From an uncultured Collinsella sp. (GTDB taxonomy: Bacteria > Actinomycetota > Coriobacteriia > Coriobacteriales > Coriobacteriaceae), in assembly GCA_900552755.1 (NCBI GenBank), contig USAY01000011.1:1-26072 (forward strand): a stretch of 26,072 nucleotides of DNA, given 5' to 3'. Shown piece by piece: positions 14,917 to 23,066 of this stretch (its first letter is position 1; the number at the start of each line of letters is the position of its first letter). The notes under the pieces are model-generated. The model worked only from the letters and a program-made list of their open reading frames with translations, searched no databases and had not been told where the DNA came from. The position numbers and the translations under genes were made by a program.

Positions 14917-14964
14917 AAGGGCGCGGCCTTATAGGGCTTACACCCTAGGGTCGCGCCCTTTTTA
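14917..14964 (+). terminator. Intrinsic terminator after gap
   Basis: AAGGGCGCG (14917-14925) pairs with CGCGCCCTT (14952-14960), with further pairing inward (ATAGGG with CCCTA) around a short loop, followed by a run of T at 14959-14963. It begins 37 bases after the gap stop. Confidence 0.9.
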
Positions 14965-14973
14965 TAAGAAATC

Positions 14974-14996
14974 GTCTGCCGTAATGGGAGGCAGAC
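14974..14996 (+). promoter_or_regulatory. Small stem-loop in the pgk leader
   Basis: GTCTGCC at 14974-14980 pairs with GGCAGAC at 14990-14996 around a 9-base loop, just upstream of the pgk ribosome site (AAAGG at 15004-15008). No good promoter is seen between the gap terminator and pgk, so readthrough may supply transcription. The role of the hairpin is unknown. Confidence 0.4.
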
Positions 14997-15019
14997 ACGT
15001 ACGAAAGGTAGAAGCAAAC

Positions 15020-16210
15020 ATGGCCTTTACCAAGAAGACCGTCCGCGACATCGATGTCGACGGCAAGCGCGTTCTCGTCCGCGTTGACTTTAACGTGCCT
15101 ATCAAGGATGGCGTCGTTGGCGACACCACCCGTATCAAGGCTGCCCTGCCCACCATCAACTACCTCGTTGAGCACAACGCTCGCGTCATCCTCATGAGCC
15201 ACCTCGGCCGTCCCGATGGCACCGGCTTCCAGCCCGAGCTGTCCCTCGAGCCCGTCGCCAAGAAGCTCGCCGAGCTCTCTGGTCTCGACGTTGCCTTTGT
15301 CGCCGACACTTACGGCGAGAAGGCTGCCGAGGCTGTCGCCGCCGTCGAGCCGGGCAAGGTTCTCGTTCTCGAGAACGTCCGCTTCGATAAGCGTGAGAAG
15401 AAGAACGATCCCGAGATCGCCAAGAAGCTCGCTTCCTATGGTGACGTCTTCGTTCTCGATGCCTTCGGCACCGCTCACCGCGCCCAGGGTTCCGTCGTGG
15501 GCCCCGCCGCTTACCTGCCTGCCGTCGCTGGCTTCCTGCTTGAGAAGGAGGTCGACACGCTGACCGGCATCTTCGCCGAGCCCGAGCGCCCCTTCGTCGC
15601 TATCGTCGGCGGTTCCAAGGTTTCCTCCAAGATCGGCGTTCTCGATCACCTCATCGACTCCGCTGACACCCTGATTATCGGTGGCGGCATGGCCTACACC
15701 TTCTTCCTGGCTCAGGGCCTGTCCGTCGGTCAGTCCCTCAAGGAAGAGGACTGGGTCGAGCGCGCCGGCGAGATGCTCAAGAAGGCCGAGGAGAAGGGTG
15801 TCAAGATCCTGCTCCCCATCGACAACCGTGTTGCCGATCACTTTGGCGAGGACGCTGTTCCCGAGGTTGTTGCTTCCGACGCTATCCCCGACGATCGTGA
15901 GGGCATGGACATCGGTCCCAAGACCGAGGAGCTCTATGCCGAGGCTGTCAAGGGCGCCAAGACCGTGTTCTGGAACGGCCCCATGGGCGTCTTCGAGTTT
16001 GACAACTTTGCTCACGGCACCCAGGCTATCGCCGAGGCTCTCGCCGAGGCCGACTGCACCTCGATCATCGGCGGTGGTGACTCTGTCGCAGCTGTCAACA
16101 AGTTCAACCTGGCCGACAAGATGAGCTGGATCTCCACCGGTGGTGGCGCTTCCATGGAGCTCGTCGAGGGTAAGGCCCTGCCCGGAGTGGAGGCGCTTCT
16201 CGATGCCTAA
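15020..16210 (+). CDS. pgk: Phosphoglycerate kinase
   Basis: This is a 396-residue PGK, the normal bacterial length. The ATG at 15020 is taken rather than an in-frame start at 14984 because the protein then begins just before the conserved RVDFNVP motif. The substrate-binding residues are seen in SHLGRPDG and ENVRF. The nucleotide-binding C-terminal domain shows the GGSKVSSKIGVL, NGPMGVFE and GGGDSVAA motifs. It transfers the acyl-phosphate of 1,3-bisphosphoglycerate to ADP. Its last 8 bases overlap the start of tpiA, so both are translated from the same message. Confidence 0.97.
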   Translation: MAFTKKTVRDIDVDGKRVLVRVDFNVPIKDGVVGDTTRIKAALPTINYLVEHNARVILMSHLGRPDGTGFQPELSLEPVAKKLAELSGLDVAFVADTYGEKAAEAVAAVEPGKVLVLENVRFDKREKKNDPEIAKKLASYGDVFVLDAFGTAHRAQGSVVGPAAYLPAVAGFLLEKEVDTLTGIFAEPERPFVAIVGGSKVSSKIGVLDHLIDSADTLIIGGGMAYTFFLAQGLSVGQSLKEEDWVERAGEMLKKAEEKGVKILLPIDNRVADHFGEDAVPEVVASDAIPDDREGMDIGPKTEELYAEAVKGAKTVFWNGPMGVFEFDNFAHGTQAIAEALAEADCTSIIGGGDSVAAVNKFNLADKMSWISTGGGASMELVEGKALPGVEALLDA

Positions 16211-16970
16211 TCGCACCCTTCTTATCGCTGGTAACTGGAAGATGAACAACGACGTCGCCGAGGCTGCCAAGCTCGCTGACGAGCTGGCTCAGGCTCTGCC
16301 CGAGGTTCCGGCTGGCGTCGAGGTGCTCGTCTGCCCTCCGACCATCGACATCACCACGGTTCATGACCGCATTCAGGCTGCCCCCATCGCCCTCGGCGCA
16401 CAGAACATGTACTGGGAGGCCAAGGGTGCCTTCACCGGTGAGTCCTCTTGCGACATGCTCAAGTCCGCTGGCTGCACCTACTGCATCATCGGTCACTCCG
16501 AGCGTCGCGACTACTTCCACGAGACCGACGAGGACCAGAACAAGAAGGCCAAGGCTCTCGTTGCCGCCGGCCTTGTTCCCGTCTTCTGCTGCGGCGAGTC
16601 CCTCGAGGTCCGCGAGGCTGGCACCTATGTCGAGCACGTCGTGAACCAGGTCAAGGCTGGCCTTGCTGGTCTTGAGATCACCTGCCCCAAGCAGGTCGTC
16701 GTCGCCTACGAGCCCATCTGGGCCATCGGCACCGGCAAGACCGCTACCGCCGAGGACGCTCAGGAGGTCTGCGGTGCTATCCGTGAGACCCTCAAAGAGA
16801 TGTTCGGCGAGGAGCTCGCCAACGGCATCCGCGTGCTGTATGGCGGTTCCGCCAAGCCCGGCAACATCGCCGAGCTCGTCGCCAAGCCCGACGTTGACGG
16901 CGCCCTCGTGGGCGGCGCTTCGCTCAAGGCTGCCGACTTCGCCTCTATGGTCGTCAAGGCAGGCGAGTAG
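16203..16970 (+). CDS. tpiA: Triose-phosphate isomerase
   Basis: This is a 255-residue TIM. The ATG at 16203 lies within the end of pgk, with GGAGG at 16189-16193 nine bases upstream. It has Asn11 and Lys13 in GNWKMNN, the electrophilic His98 in IIGHSERR, the catalytic base Glu170 in AYEPIWAIGTGK and the phosphate-gripping YGGSAKPGN loop. It interconverts dihydroxyacetone-P and glyceraldehyde-3-P. gpmI follows 5 bases after its stop. Confidence 0.97.
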   Translation: MPNRTLLIAGNWKMNNDVAEAAKLADELAQALPEVPAGVEVLVCPPTIDITTVHDRIQAAPIALGAQNMYWEAKGAFTGESSCDMLKSAGCTYCIIGHSERRDYFHETDEDQNKKAKALVAAGLVPVFCCGESLEVREAGTYVEHVVNQVKAGLAGLEITCPKQVVVAYEPIWAIGTGKTATAEDAQEVCGAIRETLKEMFGEELANGIRVLYGGSAKPGNIAELVAKPDVDGALVGGASLKAADFASMVVKAGE

Positions 16971-16975
16971 GACAT

Positions 16976-18529
16976 ATGGCACAACGTCATCTTCCTGCAC
17001 TCCTGATTATCATGGATGGCTGCGGCCTTGCTCCGGCCGATGGCGAGAATGCCGTCGCCGCTGCCAAGACGCCCTTCCTCGATGGCCTGTACGAGAAGTA
17101 CCCCCACACCACGCTCGGTGCTTCGGGCGAGGACGTTGGCCTTCCCGACGGCCAGATGGGCAACTCCGAGGTAGGCCACCTCAACATCGGTGCCGGCCGC
17201 ATCGTGTTCCAGGAGCTTTCGCGCATCAACAATGCCATCAAGGACGGCTCCATCGCCAAGAACGAGGTTTTCGTCAAGGCTATGGACGATGTCAAGGCTG
17301 AGGGAAAGACCCTTCACCTCATGGGCCTTATGAGCCCTGGCGGCGTTCACTCCCACATGAACCACGTCGAGGCCCTGGTCAAGATGGCTGCCCAGCATGG
17401 CGTCAAGACCGTCCGCGTCCACGCCTTTATGGATGGTCGCGATGTCGACCCGCAGTCTGGTGCCGGCTACATGAGCGAGTTCTGCGCCTTCCTGGCTAAG
17501 ATCTCCGAGGAGACCGGTTGTGACGCTCGCGTTGCTACCGTCTCGGGCCGTTATTGGGCCATGGACCGCGATAACCGTTGGGAGCGCATTCAGCGCGCCT
17601 ACGACGTCATGGTTAATGCGTCCGATGCCGATACCGACCCCGTTGCCGGTATCAAGGCCTATTACGAGAAGGATCCGCGCGGCGACGAGTTCGTCGAGCC
17701 CTTCGCTGCCCACAACGAGGGCATCCACGAGGGCGACGCGGCCATCTTCTTCAACTTCCGTCCCGACCGCGCTCGTCAGATGACCCGCGTGTTCACGGAC
17801 AAGGAGTTCGACGGCTTTGAGCGCGAGCAGATCAAACTCTCGCACTTTGTGACGATGACCGAGTACGATCCGACGTTTGACGTCGAGGTCGCCTTCCCCA
17901 AGACGTTCCCCGAGAACGTTCTGGCCGACGTTATCGCCGCCAATGGCCTGAAGCAGCTGCACACCGCCGAGACCGAGAAGTACGCCCACGTGACGTTCTT
18001 CCTCAACGGCGGCATCGAGGAGCCCAAGGAGGGCGAGGAGCGCGTGCTCGTCGCTTCCCCCAAGGTCGCTACCTATGATCTGCAGCCCGAGATGAGCGCT
18101 CCCGAGGTTACCGAGAAGCTCGTCGCCGCCATCAACGAGGATCGCGCTGATTTCTACATCGTGAACTTCGCGAACTGCGACATGGTTGGTCACACCGGTG
18201 TCTTCGACGCCGCCGTTAAGGCCGTCGAGGCTGTTGACGATGCCCTGTCCAAGGTTGTCCCGGCGATTCTCGCTAAGGGCGGCTTTGCGCTGATTACCGC
18301 CGACCACGGCAACGCCGATCACATGTTTGACGTTGCTTCCGACGGTTCTAAGCATCCGTTTACGGCTCACACCACCAACCGCGTGCCGTTCATCATCGTT
18401 GATGAGAAGGCACAGCTCACCGGTATCGAGGACGGCCGTCTTTCCGATATCGCTCCGACCATGCTCACCATGGCTGGTATTGAGCCTTCCGCCGAGATGA
18501 CGGGTCGCGTGCTCGCCATCGAGGCCTAA
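16976..18529 (+). CDS. gpmI: 2,3-bisphosphoglycerate-independent phosphoglycerate mutase
   Basis: This is a 517-residue cofactor-independent mutase of the alkaline phosphatase superfamily. Metal-binding Asp14 is in IMDGCG, and the phosphoserine nucleophile Ser64 is in GQMGNSEVGHLN. The middle transferase domain shows DGRDVDP and the FRPDRARQ segment. The C-terminal metal site shows NCDMVGHTG and ADHGNADHM. It needs Mn2+ and converts 3-phosphoglycerate to 2-phosphoglycerate. The start is 5 bases after tpiA with only a weak Shine-Dalgarno, so coupling to tpiA is likely. Many actinobacteria use the cofactor-dependent enzyme, but the GpmI type within this operon is common in clostridia and plausible in Coriobacteriia. 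Confidence 0.96.
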   Translation: MAQRHLPALLIIMDGCGLAPADGENAVAAAKTPFLDGLYEKYPHTTLGASGEDVGLPDGQMGNSEVGHLNIGAGRIVFQELSRINNAIKDGSIAKNEVFVKAMDDVKAEGKTLHLMGLMSPGGVHSHMNHVEALVKMAAQHGVKTVRVHAFMDGRDVDPQSGAGYMSEFCAFLAKISEETGCDARVATVSGRYWAMDRDNRWERIQRAYDVMVNASDADTDPVAGIKAYYEKDPRGDEFVEPFAAHNEGIHEGDAAIFFNFRPDRARQMTRVFTDKEFDGFEREQIKLSHFVTMTEYDPTFDVEVAFPKTFPENVLADVIAANGLKQLHTAETEKYAHVTFFLNGGIEEPKEGEERVLVASPKVATYDLQPEMSAPEVTEKLVAAINEDRADFYIVNFANCDMVGHTGVFDAAVKAVEAVDDALSKVVPAILAKGGFALITADHGNADHMFDVASDGSKHPFTAHTTNRVPFIIVDEKAQLTGIEDGRLSDIAPTMLTMAGIEPSAEMTGRVLAIEA

Positions 18530-18554
18530 TAGAAAACAAATACCGTTTTCTAGT

Positions 18555-18589
18555 AAGGGGGTTGTCCACAACCGGACAATCCCCTTTTT
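18555..18589 (+). terminator. Intrinsic terminator after gpmI
   Basis: A 13-bp stem (18555-18567 with 18574-18586, one G-U) closes a 6-base loop (ACAACC) and runs into TTTTT at 18585-18589. It ends the pgk-tpiA-gpmI transcript. Confidence 0.93.
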
Positions 18590-18693
18590 GGTATTTCTGC
18601 CATTTCCACCTCGTCCTTGAGTGGCAGGTAGGGGAGAGCGGGGGATTGTGGTACAGTACTGGAGTTTGAATTGTTCTATTAAGGAGCTTATCT

Positions 18694-18948
18694 ATGGGTC
18701 CGTTCCAGATTCTTCTGTTTGTCGTTTGGGCTGTCTCTGCCGTGGCGTTGACGATTCTCGTCCTGATGCATTCCGGTAAGGGTACCGGCGTTTCGGATAT
18801 GATCGCTAGCTCGCTGTATAACTCCAGCTCAGCCACAGGCGTTATGGAGCAGAACCTTGACCGCCTGACTGTCATCATGGCTGTCGTGTTTGCCGTGTGC
18901 GTCGTGCTGTGCATGTTCTTCTTCCCGCAGGGCATCGTGGGCTACTAA
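18694..18948 (+). CDS. secG: Preprotein translocase subunit SecG
   Basis: This is an 84-residue membrane protein with two hydrophobic helices (about 5-24 and 55-77) separated by a cytoplasmic loop that carries the family-typical HSGKGTGVSDM stretch. AAGGAG at 18681-18686 is well placed for the ATG. SecG assists SecYE in protein export. Its position at the end of the glycolytic genes is common in Gram-positives. It is flanked by terminators on both sides, so it should have its own promoter; TACAGT at 18652-18657 is a possible -10, with no convincing -35. Confidence 0.93.
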   Translation: MGPFQILLFVVWAVSAVALTILVLMHSGKGTGVSDMIASSLYNSSSATGVMEQNLDRLTVIMAVVFAVCVVLCMFFFPQGIVGY

Positions 18949-18972
18949 GCACGAGCCGCATAAAATACTTGA

Positions 18973-19003
18973 AAAGGGTTCCGCAAGTGCGGGACCCTTT
19001 TTG
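18973..19003 (+). terminator. Intrinsic terminator after secG
   Basis: A 12-bp stem (18973-18984 with 18989-19000, one G-U) with an AAGT loop is followed by T residues to 19002. It begins 24 bases after the secG stop. Confidence 0.93.
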
Positions 19004-19243
19004 TTTACATATTTGTAACAGAGTCAAAATATCCTCACATACTTCGCCCAACTAAAGAAATTCTCGACCGTTAACCGGAATTAGCCCCAAATCGTGCATA
19101 AAATGCGCTAATGTATTGCAAAACGTTGGACCGTTGTGCATAACCAGCCATTGCAGCGGGCGGCGTTTTGATGGTTCGGATCGGATTGTCTCGACATGTG
19201 TCCGACTGAACATTTCTTTGTCCTATCTCATAAGGAGGATGGC
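19004..19243 (+). promoter_or_regulatory. Upstream region of the oppABCDF operon
   Basis: This is 240 gene-free bases, AT-rich in the first half. A possible promoter is TTTACA at 19004-19009 with AAATAT 17 bases later at 19027-19032. Further downstream are several short direct and inverted motifs (GCATAAAATGC at 19096-19106, TTGCAAAACG at 19116-19125, TTGTGCATAA at 19134-19143). None is strong enough to name a regulator. Confidence 0.35.
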
Positions 19244-20920
19244 ATGGCTGATTCTATGTTCCACCAGCCCGTTATGGGTCGTCGCGCCTTTGTTGGCGGC
19301 ACCCTCGCTGCGAGCTCCATGGCTTTTCTTGCCGCATGCGGCAAGAAGGGCGGCGACGCTTCCGGTTCTGAGTCCGGTTCGACGCTGAACTTCTACATCA
19401 ACAACCCGGTCTGCATCGACCCCTACAACGTCCAGGAGGACCAGGGCACTCAGGTCGAGTACCAGCTCTTTGACGCTCTGACCTCTTACGACGCCGAGAA
19501 GGGCGAGATCGTTCCGCTGGCTTGCGAGTCCTTTGAGTCCAACGACGACGCCACCGAGTTTACCTTCAAGATCAAGAAGGCCAAGTTCCACAACGGTGAC
19601 GACGTTACCTCCAAGTCCTTCAAGCTCGGTTGGGAGCGTCTGGTCAACACCAAGTCGGCTGTCGCTACCGAGTACGGCCCTTCCGAGGTCTCCTATCACC
19701 TCTCCATGGTCGAGGGCTATGACGATCTGCTTGCCGGTAACGCTACCGAGCTCAGCGGTGTTACCTGCCCCGACGATGAGACCCTCGTCGTCAAGCTGGC
19801 TTCCGCTTACGCCGACTTCCCCTTCGTCGCCTCTCACCCGGCTCTGGCCCCGGTTCCCGAGTGCGCCGAGTCCGATGTCAAGAGCTTCTACCTTGCCCCG
19901 GTCGGTAACGGCCCGTTCATGATGGACGGCAAGTGGGAAGATGGCCAGGAGATCAACGTCAAGAAGTTCGACGATTACTATGGCGACAAGGCCAAGATCG
20001 ATGGCATCCACTTCCAGGTCATCAAGGACATGGAGACCGCTTACAAGGAGTTCCAGGCCGGTAACCTCGATGTCTGCGACGTTCCCGTCGCTCAGATCGA
20101 TGCCGCCAAGAAGGATCGCGGCGTGTCCAAGGACGGCTACACCATGGGTGACGGCGAGCGCATGCTGCTCGGCGCCGAGCCTTCCACGTACTATCTGACC
20201 TGCAACACCACGGCCGAGCCGTTCAACAACGCCGACCTGCGTAGGGGCATCTCCCTGGCCATCAACCGTGAGGCCATCTGCAAGACCATCTTCAAGGGTA
20301 CCCGTACCCCTGCCGACGGCATTGTTCCTCCGGGCATCGATGGCTACAAGGAGGGCGCATGGGAGTTCTGCGCCTACGATGTCGACAAGGCTAACGAGTA
20401 CCTCGACAAGGTTGCTCCCGCTGGCGCTAACGGCGATCGTGGCATTAGCGTGACCCTTTCCTACAACCAGGACGGCGGTCACAAGGAGATCATGGAGTCC
20501 ATCATCGGCGACCTCGCCAAGGTTGGCGTTACCGCTGTCTCCGATACCCCTGAGTGGTCTGCCCTGCTCGAGCAGTATCAGAACTTTAACTATCAGTTCG
20601 GTCGTCTGGGTTGGATTGCCGACTACCCGATCATGGACAACTTCCTGTATCCGCTGTTCCACTCCGACTCCCTCGGTGGCGACAACCGCTCCGGTTACAA
20701 CAACCCCGAGTTCGACGCCAAGGTCGACGAGGCTCGTACTATTGTTGACGACGAGGAGCGCGTCGCTAAGATGCAGGAGGCCGACGCAATGGTCGCTGCC
20801 GACTGCCCGGTCATCCCGGTGATGTTCTACACGCACACCATCGCCGGCTCCGATCGCATTAAGCACCTCTATGTCGATCCGCAGAAGCACGCCGATCTGG
20901 GTACCGCTGAGCTCGCCTAA
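19244..20920 (+). CDS. oppA: Oligopeptide ABC transporter substrate-binding lipoprotein
   Basis: This is a 558-residue SBP_bac_5 family receptor. The ATG at 19244 has an excellent AAGGAGG site (19232-19238). The signal sequence includes Arg13-Arg14 in GRRAFVGG, a hydrophobic core and the lipobox LAAC with Cys32, so it is a surface lipoprotein probably sent through Tat. The mature part shows OppA features such as an FTFKIKKAKFHNGD segment and an ITLVPNP-equivalent strand. It heads a complete oppABCDF set, so peptides are the expected ligand, although family members also bind other solutes. Strong codon bias suggests high expression. It is clearly a distinct paralogue of the binding protein at 1343, not a recent copy. 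Confidence 0.85.
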   Translation: MADSMFHQPVMGRRAFVGGTLAASSMAFLAACGKKGGDASGSESGSTLNFYINNPVCIDPYNVQEDQGTQVEYQLFDALTSYDAEKGEIVPLACESFESNDDATEFTFKIKKAKFHNGDDVTSKSFKLGWERLVNTKSAVATEYGPSEVSYHLSMVEGYDDLLAGNATELSGVTCPDDETLVVKLASAYADFPFVASHPALAPVPECAESDVKSFYLAPVGNGPFMMDGKWEDGQEINVKKFDDYYGDKAKIDGIHFQVIKDMETAYKEFQAGNLDVCDVPVAQIDAAKKDRGVSKDGYTMGDGERMLLGAEPSTYYLTCNTTAEPFNNADLRRGISLAINREAICKTIFKGTRTPADGIVPPGIDGYKEGAWEFCAYDVDKANEYLDKVAPAGANGDRGISVTLSYNQDGGHKEIMESIIGDLAKVGVTAVSDTPEWSALLEQYQNFNYQFGRLGWIADYPIMDNFLYPLFHSDSLGGDNRSGYNNPEFDAKVDEARTIVDDEERVAKMQEADAMVAADCPVIPVMFYTHTIAGSDRIKHLYVDPQKHADLGTAELA

Positions 20921-21016
20921 GAGTTTGCAGCTTCCGTGAGGGTCAAGTATTTACGTAGACCTCATGGGAAACATACAGTTCTCCCTAACCTGGGGTAAAC
21001 TGGCTGATGGTAATTT

Positions 21017-21046
21017 TGGGATGCCGGTCTGGCGATCGGCATCCCA
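21017..21046 (+). promoter_or_regulatory. Stem-loop between oppA and oppB
   Basis: TGGGATGCCG (21017-21026) pairs perfectly with CGGCATCCCA (21037-21046) over a 10-base loop, with only TTTA after it. As in the first transporter, it separates the binding-protein gene from the permease genes and may lower permease expression. Confidence 0.6.
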
Positions 21047-21076
21047 TTTAGGTTAATCCCTAGATAGGGGAGTGGT

Positions 21077-22114
21077 ATGGGTAAGTACATCGTTAAACGT
21101 GTGCTTCAGTTCATCCCGGTGTTTTTGGGCGTTACGCTGATTTTGTTCGCCCTCCAGAATATCGTGCCGGGAGACCCGATCAAGCTGATCGGTGGAGACA
21201 AGGCTCTGTCCCCCGAGGTGGAGCTTCAGCTTCGCGTTCGCTATCACCTGGTCCAGTCGGACGAGGACGGCAACGCGATCCTTGACGAGAACGGCGACCC
21301 CGTTCAAACGTCGCTCGTAGACCGTTACTTGTATTACATGAACGGCCTGCTTCATGGCGATCTGGGCAATTCGTATCAGCGCAAGCTGCCGGTTACGGAA
21401 ATCTTTGCCCAGAAGTATCCGTATACGGTCAAACTCGCCGCGTGCGCCATCGTGCTCGAGGCAATCATGGGTATCGGTGCGGGTATCATTTCGGCGGTTA
21501 AGCGTTATTCCTTCTGGGATATTTTGGTAACGCTCACCACGTCGATTCTCGTTGCCGTCCCGGCTTTCTGGCTCGGTATGTTGCTGCAGCTGTTCTTTGG
21601 CGTCATTCTCAAGGACGCCACGGGCGGTGCATTCTCCATGCCGATCTCGGGTGCCGGTGGTTCCAGCTCTCAGTATCAGGATTGGATGCACTATGTGCTT
21701 CCGACCATTACGCTGGCTTCGGTTTCGACCGCTTATGCCGCCCGCATTATGCGCTCGCAGCTGCTTGACGTCATGAACCAGGATTACATCCGTACGGCAA
21801 AGGCCAAGGGTCTCTCCAATCGTGCGATCATCATCAAGCATGCGCTTAAGAATGCACTCATCCCCGTCGTTACCTATATTGGTGTCGACTTTGGCGGCAT
21901 GCTTTCGGGCGCCATCCTGACCGAGACGGTCTTTAACTGGCCCGGTATCGGCTATGAGGTCTATCGCGCCATTAGCATGCGTGACTGGCCCATCGTTATG
22001 GGCGGCGTTACGCTCATCGTCGTCGTCGTCATGGTGATCAACCTGCTCGTCGACATTAGCTATGCATTCCTCGACCCGCGCATCCGCCTTGGCGGTCCGT
22101 CGGATAAGGCCTAA
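21077..22114 (+). CDS. oppB: Oligopeptide ABC transporter permease OppB
   Basis: This is a 345-residue inner-membrane permease. It starts with an arginine/lysine patch followed by the first helix, which is typical of OppB. A large extracytoplasmic insert follows (about 45-100, containing the NGLLHGDLGNS motif). The EAA loop is seen as DYIRTAKAKGL and the following NALIPVV stretch. Purines AGGGGAG sit before the ATG. It forms the pore with the OppC gene 14 bases downstream. Confidence 0.92.
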   Translation: MGKYIVKRVLQFIPVFLGVTLILFALQNIVPGDPIKLIGGDKALSPEVELQLRVRYHLVQSDEDGNAILDENGDPVQTSLVDRYLYYMNGLLHGDLGNSYQRKLPVTEIFAQKYPYTVKLAACAIVLEAIMGIGAGIISAVKRYSFWDILVTLTTSILVAVPAFWLGMLLQLFFGVILKDATGGAFSMPISGAGGSSSQYQDWMHYVLPTITLASVSTAYAARIMRSQLLDVMNQDYIRTAKAKGLSNRAIIIKHALKNALIPVVTYIGVDFGGMLSGAILTETVFNWPGIGYEVYRAISMRDWPIVMGGVTLIVVVVMVINLLVDISYAFLDPRIRLGGPSDKA

Positions 22115-22128
22115 GGGAGGTACGTCTC

Positions 22129-23064
22129 ATGCAGGAAACTGATTCTCAGTCTCAGGAGCAGGCTACCGCCACCAAGGCCGCATCTGCTCCCGCCAAGTCC
22201 CGCACGCTGTGGGGCGACGCTTTTAAGCGTCTTCGTAAGAACAAGCTCGCCGTTATCGGTGTCTGCTGGATCATCATCGTCGTTGTGGTTGCCCTGACCG
22301 CAGATCTGTGGGCTAAGCCCTGGCTCGGTTCGCCGACGGCTTCCGACTCGACCACCATGGCTCAGACGTCGCTGCTGGCTCCGTGTGCCGAGCACCCGTT
22401 TGGCACCGACGCCCTAGGTCGTGACATTCTCGTCCGCGTTATCTACGGTGCACGTGTTTCGCTGTCCGTCGGCATTATGGCCACCGCGATCTCCACGCTG
22501 ATCGGTCTGGTCATGGGTGCTCTGGCGGGTTTCTACGGCGGCATCTGGGATACGATCATCATGCGCTGTGCGGACATCTTCCTGGCGTTCCCGTACGTGC
22601 TGTTCGTTGTCGCCATGATCGCCGTTATCGGCCGTGGTCTTCAGAACGTCTTTATCGCCATCGGTATTCTCGGCTGGCCTTCGATTGCGCGCGTCTTCCG
22701 CTCTGCAATCTTGACGGTCAAGGAAAACGACTATGTTGACGCTGCGCGCGCGATGGGTGCATCCGATGCTCGTATCGTCGTGCGTCACATCTTCCCGAAC
22801 TCCGTCGCCTCTATCGTGGTCTACGCAACCATGAACATTGGTGGCGCCATTCTGACCGAGTCCGCTCTGTCCTTCCTCGGCATGGGCGTTATTCCGCCTA
22901 CGCCTTCGTGGGGCTCCATGATTCAGGACGGTCAGCAGTATCTTCTGACCGCTCCCTGGATGATGATCATGCCCGGTCTGGCAATTCTCTCGACGGTGCT
23001 CGCCTTCACCCTGCTGGGTGACGGTCTGCGCGACGCCCTCGACGTCAAGATGAAGGACGCATAA
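22129..23064 (+). CDS. oppC: Oligopeptide ABC transporter permease OppC
   Basis: This is a 311-residue permease. A cytoplasmic N-terminal tail of about 35 residues, rich in Gln, Ala and Lys, precedes the first helix. The OppC hallmark GTDALGRDILVR and the EAA loop (DYVDAARAMGAS) are present, with the C-terminal PSWGSMI block. GGGAGG precedes the ATG. It is the unfused counterpart of the permease half of the gene at 4074. Confidence 0.92.
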   Translation: MQETDSQSQEQATATKAASAPAKSRTLWGDAFKRLRKNKLAVIGVCWIIIVVVVALTADLWAKPWLGSPTASDSTTMAQTSLLAPCAEHPFGTDALGRDILVRVIYGARVSLSVGIMATAISTLIGLVMGALAGFYGGIWDTIIMRCADIFLAFPYVLFVVAMIAVIGRGLQNVFIAIGILGWPSIARVFRSAILTVKENDYVDAARAMGASDARIVVRHIFPNSVASIVVYATMNIGGAILTESALSFLGMGVIPPTPSWGSMIQDGQQYLLTAPWMMIMPGLAILSTVLAFTLLGDGLRDALDVKMKDA

Positions 23065-23066
23065 GG

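Noticed and set aside
16203..16210. Overlap of pgk and tpiA as a possible frameshift or fusion
   Set aside because: Both proteins have full length and complete motifs; an 8-base overlap is ordinary translational coupling.
16760..18571. A 603-codon open frame on the - strand opposite tpiA and gpmI, and similar long antisense frames elsewhere
   Set aside because: The opposite strand encodes clear glycolytic enzymes; the antisense products resemble no family and arise from codon bias.
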